In this document: positions 18,653 through 25,190 of the stretch, in pieces | How positions within the stretch are numbered: position 1 is the first letter of the stretch | Layout of the letters: the number at the start of each line of letters is the position of its first letter | Source: an uncultured Alistipes sp. | Lineage (GTDB): Bacteria > Bacteroidota > Bacteroidia > Bacteroidales > Rikenellaceae | Direction of reading: 5' to 3' | DNA: 64,000 nt | NCBI GenBank assembly: GCA_938014215.1 | Contig: CALLRW010000042.1 | Coordinates: 124,001-188,000, forward strand | Position numbers and translations under genes: made by a program | Notes under the pieces: generated by a model | Seen by the model: the letters and a program-made list of their open reading frames with translations, nothing else | The model's database searches: none | Told to the model about the DNA's origin: nothing

Positions 18653-18827
18653 CAACCAGAAAGAACGAAGTACCGCGCGAGGCGAAGTTCCAGGTTAGTT
18701 GGGTTAACGGTCTCTGCCGGGATGGCAGTGGTTAGTCAGAGTTTCAGGTTAGGTTTTAGTTTACAATTGTCGAACTTTGCCCCGCGCGTTTTTTTAAGAA
18801 TCCAAATCCACAAACTGATAAAGGTAT

Positions 18828-21008
18828 ATGTCATCATTGCTCAGATTCAAGATGGTCGATGCGGCGATCAACCACACGGCCGTTGAGGTAAAGGCCCCGG
18901 AGGGGCGCCCCTCGGACTACTTCGGTGAGAAGGTCTTCGGACGTGCCGCCATGCGCAAGTACCTCGACAAGCGGACCTACGCCGCACTGCTCGATACGAT
19001 GGAGAACCGCACGCCGCTGACGCGTGAGGTTGCCGACAGCATCGCGGCAGGCATGCGCCAGTGGGCCCTGGAACACGGCGCCGACCACTATACGCACTGG
19101 TTCCAGCCGCTGACGGGCGGTACGGCCGAGAAGCACGACGCCTTTGCCGAACCCGACGGTCAGGGGGGTGTGCTCGAGGAGTTTTCGGGCAAGCTGCTCG
19201 TACAGCAGGAGCCCGATGCCTCGTCGTTCCCCAACGGCGGTATCCGCAACACGTTCGAGGCCCGCGGCTATTCGGCCTGGGACCCCACTTCGCCGGCCTT
19301 CATCGTCGATACGACACTCTGTATCCCGACCGTCTTCATCGCCTACACGGGTGAGGCGCTCGACTACAAGGTGCCCCTGCTGCGTTCGCTGACGGCTGTC
19401 GGTACGGCTGCCACGGAGGTCTGCCACTACTTCGACAAGAACGTCGAGAAGGTCTTCTCCTACCTGGGCTGGGAGCAGGAGTACTTCCTGGTTGACGAGA
19501 GCCTGTGGGCCGTTCGTCCCGACCTGGTGCTGACGGGCCGCACGCTGATGGGCCACGAGTCGGCCAAGAACCAGCAGCTCGAAGACCACTATTTCGGTGC
19601 CATTCCGGCCCGCGTGATGGCCTTCATGAAGGATCTCGAGTATGAGTGCCTGAAGCTGGGTATTCCGGTCAAGACGCGTCACAACGAGGTGGCTCCCAAT
19701 CAGTTCGAGCTGGCTCCGGTCTACGAGGAGGTCAACCTGGCCAACGACCACAACCAGCTGCTGATGACCATCATGGACAAGATTGCCCGCCGCCATCAGT
19801 TCCGGGTGCTGCTGCACGAGAAGCCCTTCAAGGGGATCAACGGCTCGGGCAAGCACAACAACTGGTCGCTCGGTACGGATACGGGTGTCAACCTGCTCGG
19901 TCCGGGCAAGACGGCCGCCGAGAACCTGCAGTTCATCACCTTCCTGGTGAATGCCATCTCGGCCGTCTACAAGCACAACGGCCTGCTCAAGGCGTCGATC
20001 ATGAGCGCCACGAATGCTCACCGTCTGGGCGCCAATGAGGCACCTCCCGCCATCATCTCGACCTTCCTTGGCTCGCAGGTTTCGGCCGTGCTCGACAAGC
20101 TGGAGGCTTCGAAGAGCGACGATGCCATCCGTTTCGATGCGAAGAACGTCTTCAAGATGAGCGGCATTTCGCACATCCCGACGCTGCTCCTCGATAATAC
20201 CGACCGCAACCGTACCTCGCCGTTCGCCTTCACGGGTAACCGTTTCGAGTTCCGTGCCGTAGGTTCGTCGGACAACTGCGCCGAGGCGATGATCGTCCTC
20301 AATACGGCGATGGCCAACGAGCTGACGGAGTTCAAGAAGAACGTCGACGCACGCATCGAGGGCGGCATGAAGAAGGAGAAGGCTATCTACGAGGTGCTCA
20401 AGGAGATGATCAAGGCCTGCAAGGCGATCCGTTTCGACGGCAACGGCTATTCGGACGAGTGGAAGGCCGAGGCTGCCCGCCGCGGACTGGACTGCGAGAC
20501 CTCGACGCCGCTGATCTTCGACCGTTATCTGGATGCCGAGAGCCTGAAGATGTTTGCCGACATGGGCGTCTTCTCGAAGGTGGAGCTTGAGGCCCGCACC
20601 GAGGTGAAGTGGGAGACCTACACGAAGAAGATCCAGATCGAGGGTCGTGTGCTGGGAGACCTGGCGATGAACCACATCGTGCCGATCGCCTCGAAGTACG
20701 AAGCCGAGCTGCTGGACAAGGTCTACAAGATGTCGCAGATTCCGGGTCTGAATGCCGATCCGGATATCCGCCTGATCAAGAAGATCCAGGACCATACGGC
20801 CGAGATCCAGCGTCTGACGGCCGAGATGATCGACGCCCGCAAGGTGGCCAACAAGATTGAGGATCAGCGAGAGAAGGCGATCGCCTACCACGATACGGTA
20901 GCGGTCTACTTCGATCAGATCCGCCGTCATATCGACAAGCTGGAGGAGATCGTTGACGATCAGATCTGGCCGCTGCCGAAGTATCGCGAACTGCTTTTCA
21001 TCCGGTAA
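18828..21008 (+). CDS. glnN: Glutamine synthetase type III
   Basis: The protein has 726 residues, the length of type III enzymes (about 700-730) and much longer than type I (about 470). It contains the type III N-terminal domain (DYFGEKVFGRAAMRKYL) and the segment HWFQPLTGGTAEKHDAF. The synthetase catalytic core holds NQFELAPVYEEVNLANDHNQ and KPFKGINGSGKHNNWSLGTD, and the C-terminal part is helical. The enzyme makes glutamine from glutamate, ammonia and ATP in the cytoplasm. It is transcribed alone, with a long leader and its own terminator. No ammonium transporter or PII gene adjoins it. The ATG at 18828 gives the expected N-terminus. Confidence 0.96.
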   Translation: MSSLLRFKMVDAAINHTAVEVKAPEGRPSDYFGEKVFGRAAMRKYLDKRTYAALLDTMENRTPLTREVADSIAAGMRQWALEHGADHYTHWFQPLTGGTAEKHDAFAEPDGQGGVLEEFSGKLLVQQEPDASSFPNGGIRNTFEARGYSAWDPTSPAFIVDTTLCIPTVFIAYTGEALDYKVPLLRSLTAVGTAATEVCHYFDKNVEKVFSYLGWEQEYFLVDESLWAVRPDLVLTGRTLMGHESAKNQQLEDHYFGAIPARVMAFMKDLEYECLKLGIPVKTRHNEVAPNQFELAPVYEEVNLANDHNQLLMTIMDKIARRHQFRVLLHEKPFKGINGSGKHNNWSLGTDTGVNLLGPGKTAAENLQFITFLVNAISAVYKHNGLLKASIMSATNAHRLGANEAPPAIISTFLGSQVSAVLDKLEASKSDDAIRFDAKNVFKMSGISHIPTLLLDNTDRNRTSPFAFTGNRFEFRAVGSSDNCAEAMIVLNTAMANELTEFKKNVDARIEGGMKKEKAIYEVLKEMIKACKAIRFDGNGYSDEWKAEAARRGLDCETSTPLIFDRYLDAESLKMFADMGVFSKVELEARTEVKWETYTKKIQIEGRVLGDLAMNHIVPIASKYEAELLDKVYKMSQIPGLNADPDIRLIKKIQDHTAEIQRLTAEMIDARKVANKIEDQREKAIAYHDTVAVYFDQIRRHIDKLEEIVDDQIWPLPKYRELLFIR

Positions 21009-21028
21009 GCCTGTATCGGAGTTTTGGG

Positions 21029-21067
21029 TCGGGCACAGCCTTGTGGGAGGCTGTGTCCGATTTTTTT
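21029..21067 (+). terminator. Terminator of glnN
   Basis: A 13-bp stem with one G-T pair (TCGGGCACAGCCT against its complement) is followed by seven Ts, 20 bp after the stop codon. Confidence 0.93.
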
Positions 21068-21158
21068 GTGTCGGGGTGTGGGGCGCGGCAGCTGGTTGGA
21101 ATCAAGGTTGACGGGCCGATTCCGATGTTATTGGGTTGGATTTTGACGGGTTGGCCCG

Positions 21159-21375
21159 GAATTGCTGGCAGCGCGGTGAGGTGCCCTGTCGGATCGGAAA
21201 GCGGTTCCTGCCGTGGCGGCGATTCCTGTATGTTCGGAATTGCTGGCAGCGCGGCGAAGTGCTCTGTCGGGTCGGAAGGCGGTTCCCTGCGGTGGCGGCG
21301 ATTCCTGTGTGTTCGGATTTGCTGGCAGTGCGGCGAAGTGCCCTGTCGGGTCGGAAGGCGGTTCCTGCGGTAGTG
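21159..21375. repeat. Minisatellite array, 2.7 units of 78-79 bp
   Basis: Units start at 21159, 21237 and 21316 with GAATTGCTGGCAG or GATTTGCTGGCAG. They share CCTGTCGG.TCGGAA.GCGGTTCC and GGCGGCGATTCCTGT. Copies differ at only a few positions, so the duplication is recent. The array lies between the glnN terminator and the terminator of the leftward rpsU gene, hence probably outside both transcripts. The rest of the 553-bp gap has no supported gene. Confidence 0.9.
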
Positions 21376-21506
21376 AGGGATCAAGGAGACCGGATTCGAT
21401 GGTTGTCCGTCTGGCGGAAGAGTGGCCGGATTCCGATCCGAAGTGATCGCTGCTGTTCCTGCTGCTCCTGTTGCTTCTTCCGCTCCGCCCGTCTTGGGAT
21501 GGAGAC

Positions 21507-21541
21507 AAAAAGAGGGGGACGTGTTTCTCACTCCCCCCTCT
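21507..21541 (-). terminator. Terminator of the rpsU transcript
   Basis: Read leftward, an 8-bp GC-rich stem (AGAGGGGG with CCCCCTCT) with a long loop is followed by a short T run. It lies 20 bp past the rpsU stop codon. Confidence 0.75.
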
Positions 21542-21561
21542 CTCGGACTCGTTTCCGGGTC

Positions 21562-21753
21562 TTATTCCTCGTCGCGGTACATGTGCTCGACGTAAATGGC
21601 GTGCTGCATCGCCTCGCGCTTCGCAACCGAAGGCTTGGTGAAGTACTGGCGACGACGGAGCTCCTTCAGGACACCCGTACGCTCGTATTTACGTTTGAAC
21701 TTCTTCAGGGCGCGTTCGATGTTTTCGCCCTCTTTTACCGGCATGATAATCAT
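21562..21753 (-). CDS. rpsU: 30S ribosomal protein S21
   Basis: The protein has 63 residues, starts MIIMPVKEGENIERALKKFK and is rich in Lys and Arg, as in all bS21 proteins. It binds the small ribosomal subunit near the anti-Shine-Dalgarno end of 16S rRNA. In Bacteroidota S21 has been linked to the weak use of Shine-Dalgarno sites in this phylum. It lies 94 bp downstream of the comEA-like gene on the same strand. A full promoter-like sequence lies inside the 3' end of that gene, which could give S21 its own transcript. Confidence 0.96.
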   Translation of the reverse strand: MIIMPVKEGENIERALKKFKRKYERTGVLKELRRRQYFTKPSVAKREAMQHAIYVEHMYRDEE

Positions 21754-21847
21754 AGTATTCTTTGTTTTTTTTGTTGTTGTATTCGTGTTTTCTCAAGGAT
21801 TTCTGCGGGTAGCGCCCCGCCCGGAGGTGCTGATCCCGAAAAGAGGT

Positions 21848-22909
21848 CTATTCGAAGGCTGTTCCGCTGTCGGACCCGAATTGCAGATAGGGAGCCAGCC
21901 GTGCTGCCTCCTCGCGGGTCAATATGTTCTGTTCGATCATCTCTTCAGCGGTACTCCAACCTCCTTTCAACTGTCTTTGCTTGAGTAATCTCCTCAGGGT
22001 TCGGGGCGCGATATAGGGATGGCGTCCCAACTCTTTCGGGCTTGCAAAGTTAATATCAATTTTCCGAATTTTGCAACTGTCGCAGTAAATTTGTTTCAAA
22101 ATTTTTTCATAATTGCTCTCCGTGACTCCCGGAACCTCTGCGAGTTGCTCGACGCGGACGAAACCGCCGAGGCGTTCGCGGTAGTGCATGATGGTCTGAA
22201 CGGTTTTCGGACCGATCCCGACGACGGAGCGCAGCGTGGCCGAATCGGCCGTATTGATCTCCACGGGCTGCTCGATGGGGTGCGGACGCTGCTCGGGGAA
22301 GATGACGTAGGGTTCGAGGGCCGTGGCCACCGAATCGTCGATGACGTAGCATTCGCGCAGCTCCTCCATGTCGCGGATCCCGTGCAGATCGCGCCAGCGG
22401 ATGAACGTCTCGGCCTGACGTTTCGAGAGGGCGCCGATCGCCCGCAGGTACCGGGCCGAGACCGTGTCGATGCGGAACGGTGTCGGGGCCAGCGGTTCGG
22501 GGAGGATGCGTCCGCTGCGGTATTCGCGCGGGGCGATGGCGTATTTTCGTCCGATGCGGATCCAGGGGGCGAGGCGCCGGTAGAGCGAGTCGTCGATGCC
22601 GTAGCAGAGAGTCACGTCCTCCGGGATGCGGAAGACCTTGCCTGCGGCGCGGAACTTCAGCAGGCTGACGGCCTCGTATTTCGAGAGTCCCAGGGCGCGC
22701 AGTTCGTCGAACGTGGCGGTATTGGGGTCGAACGGGCGCATCACGATGCTGTCCCTGGCGATGCGCTCTTCGTATTGACGTTCGACGCGGCGGGCCGCTT
22801 CGGGGTTGCCTTTCGGGCGCAGCAGCGCGATGGCCGCGATGGCCAGTACGGCCAGCGGCAGGAAGATGGCTACGGCGCGGATTTCTCGTTCGGAAAAGAG
22901 TCGGGGCAT
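21848..22909 (-). CDS. Helix-hairpin-helix (ComEA-like) membrane-anchored protein
   Basis: The protein has 353 residues. One N-terminal membrane helix (about residues 11-30, AVAIFLPLAVLAIAAIALL) is followed by a periplasmic part. That part has three or four helix-hairpin-helix units with patterns such as FDPNTATFDELRALGLSKYE, INTADSATLRSVVGIGPKTV and INFASPKELGRHPYI. ComEA-type HhH domains bind double-stranded DNA and take part in DNA uptake. Bacteroidota members are longer than ComEA and their role is less certain. The start at 22909 is chosen because it gives the membrane helix and falls 5 bp after the murQ stop. A longer open frame would run far into murQ. The last 80 codons are unusually AT-rich and contain a probable promoter for rpsU. 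Confidence 0.8.
   Translation of the reverse strand: MPRLFSEREIRAVAIFLPLAVLAIAAIALLRPKGNPEAARRVERQYEERIARDSIVMRPFDPNTATFDELRALGLSKYEAVSLLKFRAAGKVFRIPEDVTLCYGIDDSLYRRLAPWIRIGRKYAIAPREYRSGRILPEPLAPTPFRIDTVSARYLRAIGALSKRQAETFIRWRDLHGIRDMEELRECYVIDDSVATALEPYVIFPEQRPHPIEQPVEINTADSATLRSVVGIGPKTVQTIMHYRERLGGFVRVEQLAEVPGVTESNYEKILKQIYCDSCKIRKIDINFASPKELGRHPYIAPRTLRRLLKQRQLKGGWSTAEEMIEQNILTREEAARLAPYLQFGSDSGTAFE
22045..22076 (-). promoter_or_regulatory. Probable intragenic promoter for rpsU
   Basis: On the minus strand TTG (22074-22076), 21 bp and TAACTTTG (22045-22052) match the Bacteroidota promoter pattern. The site sits inside the 3' end of the comEA-like gene in a stretch much richer in A and T than the rest of the gene. 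The leader to rpsU would be about 285 nt. Confidence 0.5.
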
Positions 22910-22914
22910 GGCTT

Positions 22915-23730
22915 TCAGGATTTTTTGGCGAGGTGTTCGAGGGCCTGCTTGACCGATCCCCAGTGCAGCAGGGCGCGGCGGGCCTCCTCCTCGTCGAGGC
23001 CCGTGCTCTGGGCGACCATGCGGGTCCCGCGGTCGATGAGTTTGTTGTTCGTCAGCTGCATGTTGACCATGCGGTTCCCCTCGACGCGGCCCAGGCGGAT
23101 CATCACGGCCGTCGACAACATGTTGAGCATCAATTTCTGGGCTGTTCCGGCCTTCATGCGGGTCGATCCGGTGACAAATTCGGGACCCACGACCGCCTCG
23201 AGGGCATAGTCGGCCTCGGCGGCGACGGGCGAGCCGGGGTTGCAGACCACGGCACCGGTCAGCAGACCGTGGCGCCGGGCCTCGCGCAGTCCGCCGATGA
23301 CGTAGGGGGTTGTACCCGAAGCGGCGATCCCGACGAGCGTGTCGTCGGCCGTAGGGTGGTAGGGGGCCATGTCGCGCCATGCCCCCTGAGTGTCGTCCTC
23401 GGCGTGTTCGACGGCCCGGCGCAGTGCACCGTCGCCGCCGGCAATCAGCCCGATGACCCGATCGAACGGCACGCCGAATGTCGGCGGAAGCTCCGAGGCG
23501 TCGGTCACCCCGAGCCGTCCGCTCGTCCCGGCGCCGATGTAGAAGAGCCGCCCTCCGCGCTTCATCCGCTCGACGATGCGCTCGACCAGCTGCTCCATGA
23601 CCGGGATGGTTTTGCGCACGGCCTCGTGCACGCGGGCATCTTCGCGGTTGATGCCGACAAGGATGTCGTGTACGGACATCTCCTGCAGGTTATCGTATTC
23701 CGAACTCTGTTCCGTGATTCTCTTCTCCAT
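22915..23730 (-). CDS. murQ: N-acetylmuramic acid 6-phosphate etherase
   Basis: The protein has 271 residues from the start chosen here (MEKRITEQSSEYDNL). It is a SIS-domain protein with the MurQ signatures GGRLFYIGAGTSGRLGVTDA, PPTFGVPFDRVIGLIAGGD and TGSTRMKAGTAQKLMLNMLS. MurQ removes lactate from MurNAc-6-phosphate to give GlcNAc-6-phosphate, a step of cell-wall sugar recycling. The C-terminus ends about 25 residues before that of E. coli MurQ. An upstream in-frame ATG at 23769 would add 13 residues but enlarge the overlap with the kinase gene. With the chosen start the overlap is 41 bp. Such overlap points to coupled expression with the kinase that probably makes its substrate. Confidence 0.93.
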   Translation of the reverse strand: MEKRITEQSSEYDNLQEMSVHDILVGINREDARVHEAVRKTIPVMEQLVERIVERMKRGGRLFYIGAGTSGRLGVTDASELPPTFGVPFDRVIGLIAGGDGALRRAVEHAEDDTQGAWRDMAPYHPTADDTLVGIAASGTTPYVIGGLREARRHGLLTGAVVCNPGSPVAAEADYALEAVVGPEFVTGSTRMKAGTAQKLMLNMLSTAVMIRLGRVEGNRMVNMQLTNNKLIDRGTRMVAQSTGLDEEEARRALLHWGSVKQALEHLAKKS

Positions 23731-24541
23731 GGTGGTAGGCAACAAGCCCTTCGGCGGGCGATTCGACAATTTTTTCGATGCGGTATCCCTCTGCTTTGAG
23801 CGCCTCGCGCAGCGGCTCCTCGAAGTGCGCGGCCACCCCTCCGATGCATCCGACGGCCAGGCCTGTCGGGTAACGGCTCAGGTTGCGGCGGGCGAATTCG
23901 CGAAAGGCGCTGATGACCGTTTCGCGCACCTGCGGGCAGTCGAGATGGGCGAGAAGGAAGGGGGCCAGCGAGGCGAGGAAGCGGTTGGCAAAGGGTTCGC
24001 GGTAGACGCGGCGGATGATCTCCTCGTAGGTGAGGCCGCTCTGGGTGAGAAACTCTCGACGCAGCGGAATGTGCCCCTTGAAGAGCCCGTTGAGCAGGGC
24101 GCGTCCCAGCGCGGCGCCACTTCCCTCGTCGCCGAGGATATACCCGAGCGGGGGCACCTGGCGGACGATCCGTCCGTCGCGCGCCACTCCCGAATTGGAT
24201 CCGGTTCCGAGGATGCAGGCAATCCCCTCGCCGCGGCCCCAAAGGGCGCGGGCGGCCGCCGTGAGGTCGGAATCGATCGTGATCGTTCGGGGTGCGAACC
24301 GCCGGCGGAGCTCCCCGCACAGCCGCTGCGAGGCTTCGGGAAAGGAGTCGCCCGCACCGGCTCCGTAGAAGTGGATGGCCGTCACGGGGCCCAGCTCGGG
24401 CAGTTCGGACAGAGTGTCGCGAATCTGCTCGTCGGTGTGCTGCACGGCGTTGATGCCGCGCGTGCGCAGCTTCCGGATGCGGGAGCCGTCGTCGGCAATC
24501 CACGTGCACTGGGTCGATCCGCTGTCTGCAAGGAGTATCAT
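23690..24541 (-). CDS. BadF/NAGK-type amino-sugar kinase, likely N-acetylmuramate or N-acetylglucosamine kinase
   Basis: The protein has 283 residues starting MILLADSGSTQCTW, the phosphate-1 loop of the sugar kinase/Hsp70/actin fold. Other fold motifs are LGTGSNSGVARDG (phosphate 2) and LGDEGSGAALGRALLNG. The family covers N-acetylglucosamine kinases and, in the oral relative Tannerella, a MurNAc kinase described beside murQ. The gene overlaps murQ by 41 bp, so MurNAc phosphorylation feeding MurQ is the most economical reading, though GlcNAc cannot be excluded. An upstream ATG at 24622 is rejected because a promoter element (24612-24619) would then lie inside the coding sequence. Confidence 0.85.
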   Translation of the reverse strand: MILLADSGSTQCTWIADDGSRIRKLRTRGINAVQHTDEQIRDTLSELPELGPVTAIHFYGAGAGDSFPEASQRLCGELRRRFAPRTITIDSDLTAAARALWGRGEGIACILGTGSNSGVARDGRIVRQVPPLGYILGDEGSGAALGRALLNGLFKGHIPLRREFLTQSGLTYEEIIRRVYREPFANRFLASLAPFLLAHLDCPQVRETVISAFREFARRNLSRYPTGLAVGCIGGVAAHFEEPLREALKAEGYRIEKIVESPAEGLVAYHHGEENHGTEFGIR

Positions 24542-24611
24542 CGTTCTCGGTTTTTCGGTGGGGCGGCGCGGTTCACGCACTTCGAGTCCGGTCTGCCGTG
24601 TCCCCATATTG

Positions 24612-24619
24612 CAAAGGTA
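24612..24619 (-). promoter_or_regulatory. Promoter -7 element for the kinase-murQ-comEA cluster
   Basis: The minus strand reads TACCTTTG, a perfect TAnnTTTG. The leader to the start codon at 24541 would be about 65 nt. A -33 element is not clear. Confidence 0.6.
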
Positions 24620-24666
24620 CATATTATCGATGGATTCCGGAAGAAAATACCAAGCAACTAAATTTT

Positions 24667-24693
24667 ATAGTTAGTAAACTATGAAAAATAGTT
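24667..24693. promoter_or_regulatory. Candidate BlaI-type operator: three ATAGTT half-sites
   Basis: ATAGTT (24667-24672), its complement AACTAT (24677-24682) and ATAGTT again (24688-24693) are spaced 10 and 11 bp apart, one helix turn each. The last half-site covers the -33 TTG of the blaI-like promoter. This is the arrangement expected for an autorepressor dimer site. Confidence 0.6.
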
Positions 24694-24721
24694 GCATGTG
24701 AATTTTTTTTAGTTACCTTTG
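24692..24721 (+). promoter_or_regulatory. Promoter of the blaI-blaR1-like operon
   Basis: TTG (24692-24694), 19 bp and TACCTTTG (24714-24721) form the best complete Bacteroidota promoter in the window. The leader to the ATG at 24807 is about 80 nt. Confidence 0.75.
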
Positions 24722-24806
24722 TGGAAAAGAACTCCGAATAACTATCCGACAGGGGCCGGACCCGACAGATGGAGGCCGGCCGGTCGGAACAATCGATACC
24801 GATACC

Positions 24807-25190
24807 ATGGAAAGACTCACACGCCGCGAAGAGGAGCTGATGCAGTGCTTCTGGGCCCACGGACCGCTGTTTGTGCGGGAACTGGTGGCGCTGGCTCCCG
24901 AACCGAAACCCCATTTCAATACCCTCTCGACGATGGTCCGCGCGCTCGAGGCGAAGGGCTACGTGGGGCATAAACCCTTCGGAAACACCTATCAGTACTA
25001 CCCGCTGGTGAGCGAGGAGGAGTTTTCGCGCCGGAAGCTGGGCAGCGTCATCGACCGCTATTTCGAGAACTCCTACTTGGGGGCCGTTTCGGCGCTGGTC
25101 GAGGAGGAGAAGATCTCGGTCGAGGAGCTGCGCGAGCTGATCGACCGCATCGAACACCAAAATCCGAACGAGCCATGTGGTACGAACTGA
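24807..25190 (+). CDS. BlaI/MecI-family transcriptional repressor
   Basis: The protein has 127 residues. A winged-helix DNA-binding domain (about residues 1-75) contains LTRREEELMQCFWAHGP and FNTLSTMVRALEAKGYV, the recognition helix. A helical dimerisation region follows (about 85-127). Family members repress their own operon and targets such as beta-lactamase. They are inactivated by cleavage after the partner BlaR1 protease senses a signal. The usual cleavage site lies in the N-F or N-L bond region of the C-terminal domain and cannot be fixed here. The last 16 bp overlap the protease gene, indicating translational coupling. The upstream triple half-site is the likely operator. No beta-lactamase gene is near. 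Confidence 0.88.
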   Translation: MERLTRREEELMQCFWAHGPLFVRELVALAPEPKPHFNTLSTMVRALEAKGYVGHKPFGNTYQYYPLVSEEEFSRRKLGSVIDRYFENSYLGAVSALVEEEKISVEELRELIDRIEHQNPNEPCGTN

